Position numbers and translations under genes: made by a program | Shown here: piece by piece, positions 15,777 to 23,901 of the stretch | How positions within the stretch are numbered: position 1 is the first letter of the stretch | Layout of the letters: every line of letters begins with the position of its first letter | Notes under the pieces: generated by a model | The model's input: only the letters and a program-made list of their open reading frames with translations | What the model was told of the DNA's origin: nothing | The model's database searches: none | From: Candidatus Moraniibacteriota bacterium | Lineage (GTDB): Bacteria > Patescibacteriota > Minisyncoccia > Moranbacterales > UBA9337 | Direction of reading: 5' to 3' | Assembly (NCBI GenBank): GCA_023229615.1 | Contig: JALNYX010000004.1 | Coordinates: forward strand, 1 to 34,873 | Length of the DNA stretch: 34,873 bases

Positions 15777-16564
15777 TGTGGCTGGGAGAGTTAATCACGG
15801 AAAAAGGAATTGGCAATGGAGTTTCTTTGATAATTTTTGCCGGAATTGTGGCTAGTATTCCCAGCTCTTTTTCTCGCTTAATTGCAACTTTTGATTCAAC
15901 AGATTTTTTCAGTTATCTCATTTTTTTGGCGATTGGACTGGCAACAATTGCTGGTGTGGTTTTGGTTAATGAGGGACAGAGAAATATTCCAGTGTCCTAT
16001 GCCAAGAGAATTCGCGGAAATCAGACGTTGGGCGGGACTTCTACTCATTTGCCACTTCGAGTTAATCAGGCAGGAGTTATTCCAATTATCTTTGCAATTT
16101 CGATTATGCTTTTTCCGGGAGTAGTAGCTAGTTTTTTCGCCAATTCATCAAATGAGATGGTGGCTAATTCCGCTCAATTCGTGAGTTCTCTTTTCCAAAA
16201 CCAAATTTTTTATGGAGCGGCTTATTTTCTGATGGTAGTTTTGTTTACTTATTTTTACACAGCAGTTGTTTTTGATCCATATAAAATATCGGAGAATTTG
16301 CAAAAGCAAGGAGGATATATTCCAGGTATTCGACCAGGAGAATCAACCGCAGTATATTTGAATAAGATTATTAACCGTATTACTCTTTCCGGATCTTTGT
16401 TCTTGGGATTGATTGCCATTCTTCCGTTGGTGGTTCAGGGCGTGACAAAGATTGGAGCGATGACAATTGGAGGTACTAGTATTTTGATTGCAGTTTCTGT
16501 GGTTATCGAGATGATCAAACAAATCGAAAGCCAAATGGTGATGAGGGATTATGAGGGATTTTAA
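15776..16564 (+). pseudogene. secY: SecY translocon, C-terminal part (frameshifted)
   Basis: 262 residues from the ATG that overlaps the upstream stop (TGATG at 15774-15778); the frame is also open through a TTG at 15773. It begins MWLGELITEKGIGNGVSLI and carries helices 5-10, including the cytoplasmic loops that contact SecA and the ribosome (VPVSYAKRI-like NIPVSYAKRIRGNQTLGG; GIRPGESTAVYLNKIINR). The C-terminus ends MVMRDYEGF, the standard SecY end. The TGATG arrangement would allow reinitiation, but the sequence continuity across the break argues for one original gene. Confidence 0.9.
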
Positions 16565-16589
16565 ATCTTTATAATGACTAAATTTTAAG

Positions 16590-17360
16590 ATGACTATTTC
16601 GATTAAAAATGATAATGAAATAAAGTTAATGAGAGAGAGTGGTCGAAGGCTGGCTCAGGTTATGGTTGAATTGGAAAAAGCGGTACATCCGGGAATATCA
16701 ACATTGATACTAGACAAGCTCGCCGAGGAGCTTGTTTTGCGAAAAGGAGGAATTCCGGCTTTTAAGGGCTATGGAAAAGAAACCGGCAATCCATTCCCGG
16801 CTACTATTTGTGCGTCGATTAATGATGAAGTTGTACACGGAATTCCTTCTGAGAATGTTGTTTTGAAGGAAGGCGATATTTTGAAAATTGATATTGGAAT
16901 GAAATATCAAGGATTTTTTTCAGATATGGCGCGCAGTTTTGGGGTGGGGAATATTGGCGAAAAGGAAAAAAGAATAATTGAAACAGTGAAAAATGCTCTT
17001 TCTGAAGGAATAAAGAAAATTAAAAATGGTGGAAAATTGAGCGAGTATTCAAAAGCGGTTCAGACGTACGTTGAGGATAATGGATATTCAGTGATTCGAA
17101 ATTTGGTCGGTCATGGTATTGGCAAGAAACTGCATGAAGATCCTCAAATCCCCAATTATTACAACCGAAGAATGGGGGATTTGAAATTAGAAGTAGGAAT
17201 GACGCTGGCGTTGGAGCCAATGATAAACGAAGGAGGATATGAAACGCGTCTGGGAGATGATGGTTGGGTTTTCAAGACTAAAGATGGAAAACTTAGCGCT
17301 CACTGGGAAGACACAATTCTTATTACGGAAAAAGGAGTGGAGATTTTGACGATATTATGA
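16590..17360 (+). CDS. map: Methionine aminopeptidase, type I
   Basis: 256 residues, typical. This cytosolic metalloenzyme removes N-terminal methionine from nascent proteins. Metal ligands can be seen in order: the first Asp in DIGMKYQGFFSDMARSFG, the second Asp in SDMA, His in GHGIGKKLHEDP, Glu in LEPMI and Glu in WEDTILIT. The substrate-site segment ASINDEVVHGIP is intact. It follows secY by 25 bases, as in the spc operon of many bacteria, but adk and infA, which usually flank it, are missing. Confidence 0.96.
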   Translation: MTISIKNDNEIKLMRESGRRLAQVMVELEKAVHPGISTLILDKLAEELVLRKGGIPAFKGYGKETGNPFPATICASINDEVVHGIPSENVVLKEGDILKIDIGMKYQGFFSDMARSFGVGNIGEKEKRIIETVKNALSEGIKKIKNGGKLSEYSKAVQTYVEDNGYSVIRNLVGHGIGKKLHEDPQIPNYYNRRMGDLKLEVGMTLALEPMINEGGYETRLGDDGWVFKTKDGKLSAHWEDTILITEKGVEILTIL

Positions 17361-17397
17361 TCAAGAAATAATTATAAAGACTGTTTGTTTGAATTTT

Positions 17398-17820
17398 ATG
17401 AATAAGAATGACAAGAAATATTTGGGGATTGATTGGGGGAGCGCCAAAATCGGATTGGCGGTTGCTGATGAAGAAACGAAGATTTCTTTTGGGTATGGAA
17501 AAATTGAAAATGACAGAAATTTATTGGAAAATTTGATAAAAATAATTACCAAAGAAGAAATTGATGCGGTTGTAATTGGAATTCCTGAGCATATTGTTCG
17601 GCAAGGAGAAGATTTTGAAGGAAAACTGCTAGGAGATGAAATTGAAAAAAAAACAAAGATACAGGTGTACTATCAAAATGAAATGTTTACCACGAAAATG
17701 GCAGAAGCGAATTTGATCGAGCGGGGAACTAAAAAAATCAAGAATTTTGATGATGAAGAATCCGCCAGAATAATATTGCAAGAATGGATGGATTGCAAGA
17801 GTATTGAAAGCAGGGCTTAG
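17398..17820 (+). CDS. ruvX: Holliday-junction resolvase-like protein RuvX/YqgF
   Basis: 140 residues from the ATG at 17398 (a TTG nine bases earlier is less likely). The RNase H-like fold is shown by LGIDWGSAKIGLAVAD with the first catalytic Asp, VVIGIPEHI, YQNEMFTTKMAEANLIERG with the Glu, and DDEESARIILQEWMD with the last Asp. Family members act in 16S rRNA 5'-end processing and possibly as resolvases. It is 37 bases after map and probably co-transcribed. Confidence 0.92.
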   Translation: MNKNDKKYLGIDWGSAKIGLAVADEETKISFGYGKIENDRNLLENLIKIITKEEIDAVVIGIPEHIVRQGEDFEGKLLGDEIEKKTKIQVYYQNEMFTTKMAEANLIERGTKKIKNFDDEESARIILQEWMDCKSIESRA

Positions 17821-17853
17821 TATTTTGGAAAAAGATGAGGTTGTTTGTTTATG

Positions 17854-17882
17854 TTGAATATTTCGTTTTTTTGTAGTATAGT
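17854..17882 (+). promoter_or_regulatory. Promoter upstream of the pilin-like gene
   Basis: TTGAAT (17854-17859), 17-base spacer, TATAGT (17877-17882), about 43 bases before the ATG. Confidence 0.65.
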
Positions 17883-17924
17883 TAAAATGGATGTGGGGTA
17901 TGAGTTCTTGAATAAAAATTCAAA

Positions 17925-18473
17925 ATGCAAAATAAAAAATATCAAAAAGGATTTACATTGATCGAGCTTTTAATTACCATTGCAATCATTGGTATTTTGT
18001 CGAGTGTGATTTTGGTAAGCCTGAATAGTTCTAGGGATAAGGCAAGGAAGGCGAATGCCATTTCGATGGCAAAGAGTATCCAAACGGTAATGGAGATGTG
18101 TATGATTAATTATACAGTTGCCGATGATGTCGGAAACGGAAGTTTTGTTGCTGGTTGTGATCCTGACAACGGAAGAGCTCTTTGCGATTTTGTACATATA
18201 TTAAATGATGGTGTTCCTGACGCAGGACTGCCTATTTGTGATAATTTGGAAACGCAATGGGTTTGGCCTGATTTTTCCTCAACCGGTTATGAATATGTCA
18301 ATTCTGCTTTTGCGCAGACTGATACGCAATTTTTTTATTTCGAGATTCACAAACCAGGAGAGGCAACATCGATTTGCTGTCATCAGAAAGGATGCAATAC
18401 GTCAACATATAGAGCAGATGGAGGCACATGTTATTCAAGGATTATAATTCCTCATATTGTTCCCGCTCGTTAA
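17925..18473 (+). CDS. Type IV pilin-like (pseudopilin) protein
   Basis: 182 residues. A short basic leader is followed by the prepilin peptidase site and hydrophobic helix (KGFTLIELLITIAIIGIL); cleavage is expected between G and F, and Glu5 of the mature protein is present. The globular part has several cysteines (GCDPDNGRALC, LPICDN, SICCHQKGC, GTCYSR), suggesting disulfides in a surface-exposed domain. No pilB, pilC or pilD is in the window, so the assembly machinery must be elsewhere. It could be a major pilin, a minor pilin or a competence pseudopilin. Many CPR bacteria are reported to keep type IV pili for host contact or DNA uptake; the role here is inference. Confidence 0.9.
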   Translation: MQNKKYQKGFTLIELLITIAIIGILSSVILVSLNSSRDKARKANAISMAKSIQTVMEMCMINYTVADDVGNGSFVAGCDPDNGRALCDFVHILNDGVPDAGLPICDNLETQWVWPDFSSTGYEYVNSAFAQTDTQFFYFEIHKPGEATSICCHQKGCNTSTYRADGGTCYSRIIIPHIVPAR

Positions 18474-18520
18474 TTTTTTTGTCGTGTGATTTTTATTTAA
18501 TAATTTTTAAAAAAAAAGAG

Positions 18521-19273
18521 ATGGAAAATAAATTGCATTTGTCCGTTATTATTCCGGCATATAAAGAAGAAGAGAGAATTGGAAGAAATTTGTTGGAGAT
18601 TGAAAAATATCTCAAAGGAAAAAATTTCGAGTATGAAATTTTGGTTGTTGTTGATGGTTCGCCGGATAACACTGCCGAAGTGGCAAGAAATTATTCTCAG
18701 CAGATTGACAATTTGAGAGTGATTGATAATCCGGAAAATCACGGAAAGGGTTATGTTGTCAGGCAGGGACTTCTGGAAGCGAAAGGAAAATATCGTCTTT
18801 TTCTGGATGCTGATGGATCAACCTCAATTAATCATTTGGATAAATTTTTGCCAGAAATCGAAAAAGAAGGTAATGATGTCGTGATTGGATCACGAGATAT
18901 TGACGGTGCGTTTATTCAAATTCATCAACCAAAGCACCGAGAGTTTATGGGAAACGCCGGAAATTGGCTAATTCGAATTGTTTTGGGATTGTGGTCATAT
19001 CCGGATACTCAATGTGGATTTAAGATGCTTAGTGAAAAAGCGGCCAATGAGGTGGCAAGTCGAATGGTAGTAGACCGTTTCGGATTTGATTTTGAATTGA
19101 TTATTTTAGCAAAGAAATTGGGATTTGAAATTAAGCAACTTCCTGTTCGTTGGATGAACGAAGAAGGTTCAACGGTCGGTCTTACGGGACCAAATGGTTT
19201 TATTCAGGTGTTGATTGATTTGTTTAAAACGAAGTGGAGATTAATTTCCGGAAAGTATAATATAAAAAAATAA
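18521..19273 (+). CDS. Family 2 glycosyltransferase, polyprenyl/dolichyl-phosphate sugar transferase-like
   Basis: 250 residues from the ATG at 18521 (MENKLHLSVIIPAYKEEERI); the frame extends upstream into the pilin gene but has no homology there. GT-A motifs: VIIPAYKEE, VVVDGSPDNTAEVA, and LDADGST as the metal-binding DxD. The DTQCGFKMLS and DRFGFDFELIILAKKLG segments are typical of the dolichyl-phosphate beta-glucosyltransferase/mannosyltransferase branch, which loads a sugar on a lipid carrier at the membrane. No transmembrane segments are seen. galT follows 5 bases later, which suggests a UDP-sugar-linked glycan function. Confidence 0.88.
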   Translation: MENKLHLSVIIPAYKEEERIGRNLLEIEKYLKGKNFEYEILVVVDGSPDNTAEVARNYSQQIDNLRVIDNPENHGKGYVVRQGLLEAKGKYRLFLDADGSTSINHLDKFLPEIEKEGNDVVIGSRDIDGAFIQIHQPKHREFMGNAGNWLIRIVLGLWSYPDTQCGFKMLSEKAANEVASRMVVDRFGFDFELIILAKKLGFEIKQLPVRWMNEEGSTVGLTGPNGFIQVLIDLFKTKWRLISGKYNIKK

Positions 19274-19278
19274 TCTTT

Positions 19279-20340
19279 ATGGAAATAGAAATATCCGCTT
19301 CGGGCGGAAAAAAATCAAAAGAAAATCAAGAAGAGTGTAAAAAAGATAACAATGCTTCTGAATTGCGTCAGGATTTGGTGACAGGAGATTGGGTGGTGAT
19401 TGCGACAGGAAGAGCCAAGCGTCCGGAAGATTTTTCCAAGAATGTCCGCCAAACTTCTGATGATGATGTGAGTAAATGTCTTTTTTGTGACCCGGAAAAA
19501 ACTGGACAGGAAAAAGACGTGCTGATTTATCGTCAAGATGATGGGCAGTGGACACTGCGAGTTTTTCCAAATAAATATCCAGCCTTTTCTTATGCCTGTT
19601 CCCCTGAGTCTTTGTCAGAAGGTCCGTATTTTGCAATGACCGGATTTGGATATCATGAAGTTCTTGTGACGCGAGATCACAGACGGCATATGGCGCTTTT
19701 GAATGAAATGGAAATTGCCGAGGTTTTCGATGCTTATCAAGACCGTTATCTCTCCTTGATGAAGGAAAAAAATGTAAATTATATCAGTATTTTCCACAAT
19801 CACGGAAAAGAAGCGGGAGCATCAATCGCTCATCCTCATTCACAATTAATGGCGATTCCGGCTATTTCTCCTTATGTGAAATCGGAATTGGATGGAGCGG
19901 AAAATTATTTTCGTTCGAATGGAAATTTTGTTTATGGAATAATGGTGGAATATGAAAGTCAGGAAAAAACCCGAGTGATTTTTGAAAACGACCGGTTTAT
20001 TGCATTTTGCCCTTTTTCAAGTCGCGCCGCATTTGAAGTTTGGGTGATGCCGAAATATCAGCAACCTTATTTTGAAAGAACCAATAACGAAGATAAGTTG
20101 AAATTAGCTGAGGTTTTCAAAAAGGCTATGCAAGGAATATATGAAGCGTTGAAAGACCCGGCGTATAATTTTTATATTCATACTGCTCCGTGTGATGGAC
20201 GAGATTATCCTTCATATCGTTGGCATATTGAAATTTTGCCACATACGGCAAATTGGGCGGGATTTGAATTAGAGACCGGAATTGAAATTTCCACCATTCA
20301 ACCGGAAGTGGCGGCGGAATATATAAGAAAACAATTTTAA
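19279..20340 (+). CDS. galT: Galactose-1-phosphate uridylyltransferase
   Basis: 353 residues, family length. It exchanges UMP between UDP-glucose and hexose-1-phosphate (Leloir pathway). The active-site motif is seen as IAHPHSQLMAIP (HxHxQ, nucleophilic second His), preceded by the metal-site region ISIFHNHGKEAGAS. A zinc-site pair CLFCDPEK lies near residue 65, and the C-terminal RWHIEILPHTANWAGFE is typical. ORF context (glycosyltransferase before, glycolytic genes after) fits sugar activation or entry. Some relatives are ADP-glucose or NTP transferases, so substrate is not certain. Confidence 0.92.
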   Translation: MEIEISASGGKKSKENQEECKKDNNASELRQDLVTGDWVVIATGRAKRPEDFSKNVRQTSDDDVSKCLFCDPEKTGQEKDVLIYRQDDGQWTLRVFPNKYPAFSYACSPESLSEGPYFAMTGFGYHEVLVTRDHRRHMALLNEMEIAEVFDAYQDRYLSLMKEKNVNYISIFHNHGKEAGASIAHPHSQLMAIPAISPYVKSELDGAENYFRSNGNFVYGIMVEYESQEKTRVIFENDRFIAFCPFSSRAAFEVWVMPKYQQPYFERTNNEDKLKLAEVFKKAMQGIYEALKDPAYNFYIHTAPCDGRDYPSYRWHIEILPHTANWAGFELETGIEISTIQPEVAAEYIRKQF

Positions 20341-20348
20341 TTTTAAAT

Positions 20349-20969
20349 ATGATTGCAGAAATTATTTCATTTTTAGCGCAGTTTATAATTTGGGGGATTG
20401 ATTATTTGGGTTATTCCGGAGTGGCTTTGATGATGGCGATTGAATCCGCTTGTATTCCGCTTCCATCTGAAATTATTATGCCATTTTCCGGATACTTGGT
20501 GTCAATTGGAGAATTCTCTTTGTGGGGTGTTTCTTTTGCTGGAGCAATTGGGTGCGTAATTGGAAGTGCGGTGGCTTATTGGGTGGGTTATTACGGAGGA
20601 AGACCAGCAGCGGAAAAATATGGAAAATATATTTTGGTTACGCGCCACGATTTGGATATTGCGGATAATTTTTTCAAAAAATATGGAAATACTGCGGTAT
20701 TTATTTCCCGGATGCTTCCGGTGGTACGAACTTTCATTTCACTTCCAGCAGGAATTGCCAAGATGAATTTTCCCAAGTTTATTGCGTACACTTTTGCCGG
20801 ATCGTTGCCATTTTGCTATATTTTGGCGTATATCGGAAAAGAGTTGGGTGATAATTGGGATACGCTCGGAGTGTATTTTCACAAATTTGATGCAATAATA
20901 GGCATATTGATTGTGGTTGGAATTGTTTGGTTTGTACGTCGGCATATAAATATAAAAAATCTCGCGTAA
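20349..20969 (+). CDS. DedA-family membrane protein
   Basis: 206 residues with about five hydrophobic segments. DedA/VTT-domain motifs are clear: IESACIPLPSEIIMPFSGYL near the N-terminus, AYWVGYYGGRPAAEKYGKY in the middle, and FISRMLPVVRTFISLPAGIAKM, the conserved re-entrant Arg-Pro segment. Family members include flippases for undecaprenyl phosphate and phosphatidylethanolamine, working at the inner membrane. The adjacent polyprenyl-phosphate-type glycosyltransferase makes lipid-carrier recycling an attractive guess, but this is inference. Confidence 0.93.
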   Translation: MIAEIISFLAQFIIWGIDYLGYSGVALMMAIESACIPLPSEIIMPFSGYLVSIGEFSLWGVSFAGAIGCVIGSAVAYWVGYYGGRPAAEKYGKYILVTRHDLDIADNFFKKYGNTAVFISRMLPVVRTFISLPAGIAKMNFPKFIAYTFAGSLPFCYILAYIGKELGDNWDTLGVYFHKFDAIIGILIVVGIVWFVRRHINIKNLA

Positions 20970-20974
20970 ATAAT

Positions 20975-21748
20975 ATGACTACAAAAATAATAGTTGGAAA
21001 TTTGAAGATGAATCTCATAACCCTCTCCGAAAGAGATGGTTATTTGAAATTGTTAAAAAGCGAGATTAAAAAACTGAAAAATGACGGGAGTTGGGAATTG
21101 ATTTTGTGTGTTCCTTTTGTGCATTTGGATTTTTTTTCCAAAAATCTGAAAGGAAAAAATATCTACTTGGGAGTGCAAAATATTTTTTGGGATGAGCGAG
21201 GTTCGTTTACGGGAGAAATTTCTCCGGTTATGGCAAGAGAATGTGGGGCGAAATATTCGATTGTCGGACACAGCGAAAGGCGGAGATATTTCAAGGAAAA
21301 TGATCAGGAAGTGAATAAAAAAATAAAAGTAGCGATTCAAAGTCAAATAACCCCGATTATGTGTATCGGAGAAACTTCTGATGAAAGAAAAGAGGGGCTA
21401 ACCAAGGATGTTATTTCTCGTCAATTATTGGATGGACTTGAAGGAATTTTGCCATTGCAGTCGGAAAAAATAATTATTGCATATGAACCTGTTTGGTCAG
21501 TAGGTTCTGACATTGAACCTGAAAGCAATGAAATAATGGAAGTACGGATACTTGTTCGCAAGCTTTTGACTCAAAAATACGGGGAAGCGGTTGCTGGAAA
21601 AGTGAAAGTTTTATATGGAGGATCGGTGAAATCAAAATTGATAAAAAAGGTTTGTTTTAATCCGCAAATGGATGGAGTGCTTGTTGGAAGAGAGAGTTTG
21701 GTGCCGGTTAATTTGATCGAGATAGTTCAAAGTTTTTCTCAATGTTAA
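20975..21748 (+). CDS. tpiA: Triosephosphate isomerase
   Basis: 257 residues from the ATG at 20975, 5 bases after dedA; the open frame upstream overlaps dedA and is not homologous. It interconverts dihydroxyacetone phosphate and glyceraldehyde 3-phosphate. Catalytic residues are in place: Asn/Lys in VGNLKMN, His in VGHSERRRYF, Glu in AYEPVWSVGS, and the phosphate-binding YGGSVKSK. The loop 6 segment reads VWSVGSDIEPES instead of the common WAIGTGKTAT, a mild divergence also seen in distant TPIs. It is followed directly by fba. Confidence 0.96.
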   Translation: MTTKIIVGNLKMNLITLSERDGYLKLLKSEIKKLKNDGSWELILCVPFVHLDFFSKNLKGKNIYLGVQNIFWDERGSFTGEISPVMARECGAKYSIVGHSERRRYFKENDQEVNKKIKVAIQSQITPIMCIGETSDERKEGLTKDVISRQLLDGLEGILPLQSEKIIIAYEPVWSVGSDIEPESNEIMEVRILVRKLLTQKYGEAVAGKVKVLYGGSVKSKLIKKVCFNPQMDGVLVGRESLVPVNLIEIVQSFSQC

Positions 21749-21770
21749 AAATAAAATAAAAAATAAAAAT

Positions 21771-22643
21771 ATGATTGTTGGAGTAAATGAAATTTTGAGA
21801 AAAGCCAAAGAAGGCGGATATGCTGTCGGAGCTTTTAATGTTGTGAATATGGAAACTGTTCAGGCGATTTTGCAAGCCGCATCAGAAGCTCGTTCTCCTG
21901 TGATACTTCAAGTGACGGAAAAAACAATGGATTATGCAGGAGGAAGGAATATTTTTCAGATTATCAAGAATACAGCTGAATTTTATTATAGTGAAGTTCC
22001 GGTAGGAATTCATTTGGATCATGGAAAAAGTTTTGAGGTTGTTCAGCGGGCGGTAGAAATTGGTTTTGATTCTGTGATGTATGACGGGTCGCGAAGGGAA
22101 TATGAAGACAATTTGGCTATGACAAAAAAAGTTGTGGATTTCTGCCAGAAAAATGCATCAGGGGGAGTGAGCGTTCAGGCTGAGTTGGGGAGTGTTCCAT
22201 ATCTTGGGGAAGTTGATATGAATGATATTGAAGGGGAGAAATATATGACTGATCCGGGACAGGCTGAGGAATTTGTGAGAGAAACCGGAATTTCCGCTTT
22301 GGCAGTGGCAATTGGAAATGCTCATGGATTTGCCAAGGAACGCAAGGAGCCGGATTATGCGCGATTGGAAATGATTAACAAGGTGGTGAATGTTCCTTTG
22401 ATTTTGCACGGAGCTTCTGATTGGGAAAATGGGAAAGTAAAAGAGGTTATTAAGCGAGGAATTTGTTGTTTCAATGTGGATACTGCCACCAGAATGGCGT
22501 TTATCAATAATATTATGCTGGCGATAAAAGATGAGGGTGGAGGTTCGTTTGATATGCGTCGGCTTTTGGGAAATGCCAGGGAGGCGATTAAGGAGGTTGT
22601 GAAAACTAAAATGAAATATTTCGGAAGTGATGGAAAGATATAA
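21771..22643 (+). CDS. fba: Fructose-bisphosphate aldolase, class II
   Basis: 290 residues. Zinc-dependent aldolase of glycolysis: the first zinc ligands are in HLDHGKSFEVVQRA, the catalytic loop region follows in DSVMYDGSRREYEDN, then the AELGSVPYLGEVD segment, a zinc His in GNAHGFAKE and the last in LILHGASDW. The substrate-phosphate motif FNVDTATRMAF closes it. Length fits the class IIB/GatY-like branch, so tagatose-bisphosphate aldolase cannot be excluded, but the neighbour tpiA favours glycolysis. hypC begins 15 bases later. Confidence 0.95.
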   Translation: MIVGVNEILRKAKEGGYAVGAFNVVNMETVQAILQAASEARSPVILQVTEKTMDYAGGRNIFQIIKNTAEFYYSEVPVGIHLDHGKSFEVVQRAVEIGFDSVMYDGSRREYEDNLAMTKKVVDFCQKNASGGVSVQAELGSVPYLGEVDMNDIEGEKYMTDPGQAEEFVRETGISALAVAIGNAHGFAKERKEPDYARLEMINKVVNVPLILHGASDWENGKVKEVIKRGICCFNVDTATRMAFINNIMLAIKDEGGGSFDMRRLLGNAREAIKEVVKTKMKYFGSDGKI

Positions 22644-22658
22644 GTATAATTTTAATAT

Positions 22659-22883
22659 ATGTGTTTGGCATATCCTGGGAAAATTAAAAATGTAAAAGGA
22701 AAGACCGCCGAAGTGGATTTTGGCGGTATTTTAAAAGAGGTTAATATTTCTCTGATTGATGCTAAGAAGGGGGATTATGTCATTGTTCATGCCGGATTTG
22801 CGATTGAGGTTATGAGTGAAAAGGAGGGATTGATTGGTCAAAAAATGTTTAAGTTGGAAAAAAATGATACAGGGATTGATTGA
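22659..22883 (+). CDS. hypC: [NiFe]-hydrogenase maturation chaperone HypC
   Basis: 74 residues, family length. MCLAYPGKI carries the essential Cys2 that holds the Fe(CN)2CO intermediate with HypD and later docks on the hydrogenase large subunit. The AEVDFGGILKEVNISLID and GDYVIVHAGFAIEVMSE strands make the OB-like fold. It overlaps the hypD start by 20 bases, so translation is probably coupled. It shares a run with tpiA and fba rather than lying beside the hydrogenase structural genes. Confidence 0.95.
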   Translation: MCLAYPGKIKNVKGKTAEVDFGGILKEVNISLIDAKKGDYVIVHAGFAIEVMSEKEGLIGQKMFKLEKNDTGID

Positions 22884-23901
22884 AGAAATTCAAAAAATAG
22901 CAAGAGAAATCGGCAGAAAGGTGAATTTGATGGAGGTTTGTGGGACGCATACGCAGGCGATTAGCCGAAGTGGTATCCGCGGAATTTTGCCGAAAAATAT
23001 CAACTTGATTACCGGACCGGGATGTCCGGTTTGTGTTACGGCGCAAAAGGATATTGATGCGATCGTGAGTTTGGCGCTGGCGGGAATTCCAGTGGCGACT
23101 TATGGCGATATGTTGAGAGTGCCGGGAAGGTTTGGAAGTTTGAATGAGGCGCGCGAAAAAGGGGCCGCGGTTTTTGATGTTTATTCGACCGAAGACGCTT
23201 TGAAATTGCAAGAAAAACATCAGGATTTGGTTTTTTTTGGACTAGGATTTGACACAACGGCGCCGATGACAGCGTGGGCGATCAAAAAAGGATTAACAAC
23301 ATATTCTACACACAAAACTTTTCTTCCGGCGATGAAAGCTTTACTCGAGATGGGAGAAATAAAAATAGATGGATTTATTGATCCCGGGCACGTAAGCGCG
23401 ATAATCGGAAGTGAACCGTATGAAGTTCTCGACACGGCGCAGGTGATAACCGGATTTGAGGTGCAAGATATTTTGAAAGGAATTTTGATGTTACTGAGTC
23501 AAATAAAAGATGAGAGAAAAGATGTCGAAAATCAATATTCCAGAGTAGTGAAAAAGAATGGAAATAAAAAAGCGCGCGATTTGATTTTTGAGGTTTTTGA
23601 AATTGGGGATGGGGATTGGCGCGGGTTTGGAATAATTCCCGGATCGGGATTGGAAATAAAAAATGAATTTTCAAAATATGACGCGAAGAAAAAATACAAA
23701 AATATCCTGGATAAAATTGATTTTGAAAAATCAAAAGACCCCGTTGGTTGTGCGTGCGGAGAGGTGATCCGGGGCTTGAAAACGCCAGAAAAATGCCCGA
23801 TGTTCGGAAAAAGATGCACCCCGGAAAATCCGGTCGGACCGTGTATGGTATCAATCGAAGGCGCTTGTAATAATTTTTTCAAAGAAAATAAAAAATTATG
23901 A
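22864..23901 (+). CDS. hypD: Hydrogenase maturation iron-sulfur protein HypD
   Basis: 345 residues from the ATG at 22864. HypD scaffolds assembly of the iron centre with its cyanide and CO ligands. The redox-active and iron-binding motifs are intact: LMEVCGTHTQAI (Cys26), TGPGCPVCV (Cys54, Cys57), GFDTTAPMTAWA, FIDPGHVSAIIG, and the C-terminal [4Fe-4S] cluster cysteines in CACGEVIRG, KCPMFGKRCTP and GPCMVSIEGAC. A TTG at 22834 in frame would lengthen the N-terminus without homology. hypE follows with a 4-base ATGA overlap. Confidence 0.96.
   Translation: MIQGLIEEIQKIAREIGRKVNLMEVCGTHTQAISRSGIRGILPKNINLITGPGCPVCVTAQKDIDAIVSLALAGIPVATYGDMLRVPGRFGSLNEAREKGAAVFDVYSTEDALKLQEKHQDLVFFGLGFDTTAPMTAWAIKKGLTTYSTHKTFLPAMKALLEMGEIKIDGFIDPGHVSAIIGSEPYEVLDTAQVITGFEVQDILKGILMLLSQIKDERKDVENQYSRVVKKNGNKKARDLIFEVFEIGDGDWRGFGIIPGSGLEIKNEFSKYDAKKKYKNILDKIDFEKSKDPVGCACGEVIRGLKTPEKCPMFGKRCTPENPVGPCMVSIEGACNNFFKENKKL

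Noticed and set aside
15770..15778. Programmed frameshifting in secY
   Set aside because: There is no heptameric slippery site or downstream stimulatory structure, and a four-T run is too short for transcriptional slippage; an indel is simpler.
23375..23882. Minus-strand open frames over hypD
   Set aside because: The hypD frame is fully conserved; these antisense frames have no homology and arise from codon bias.
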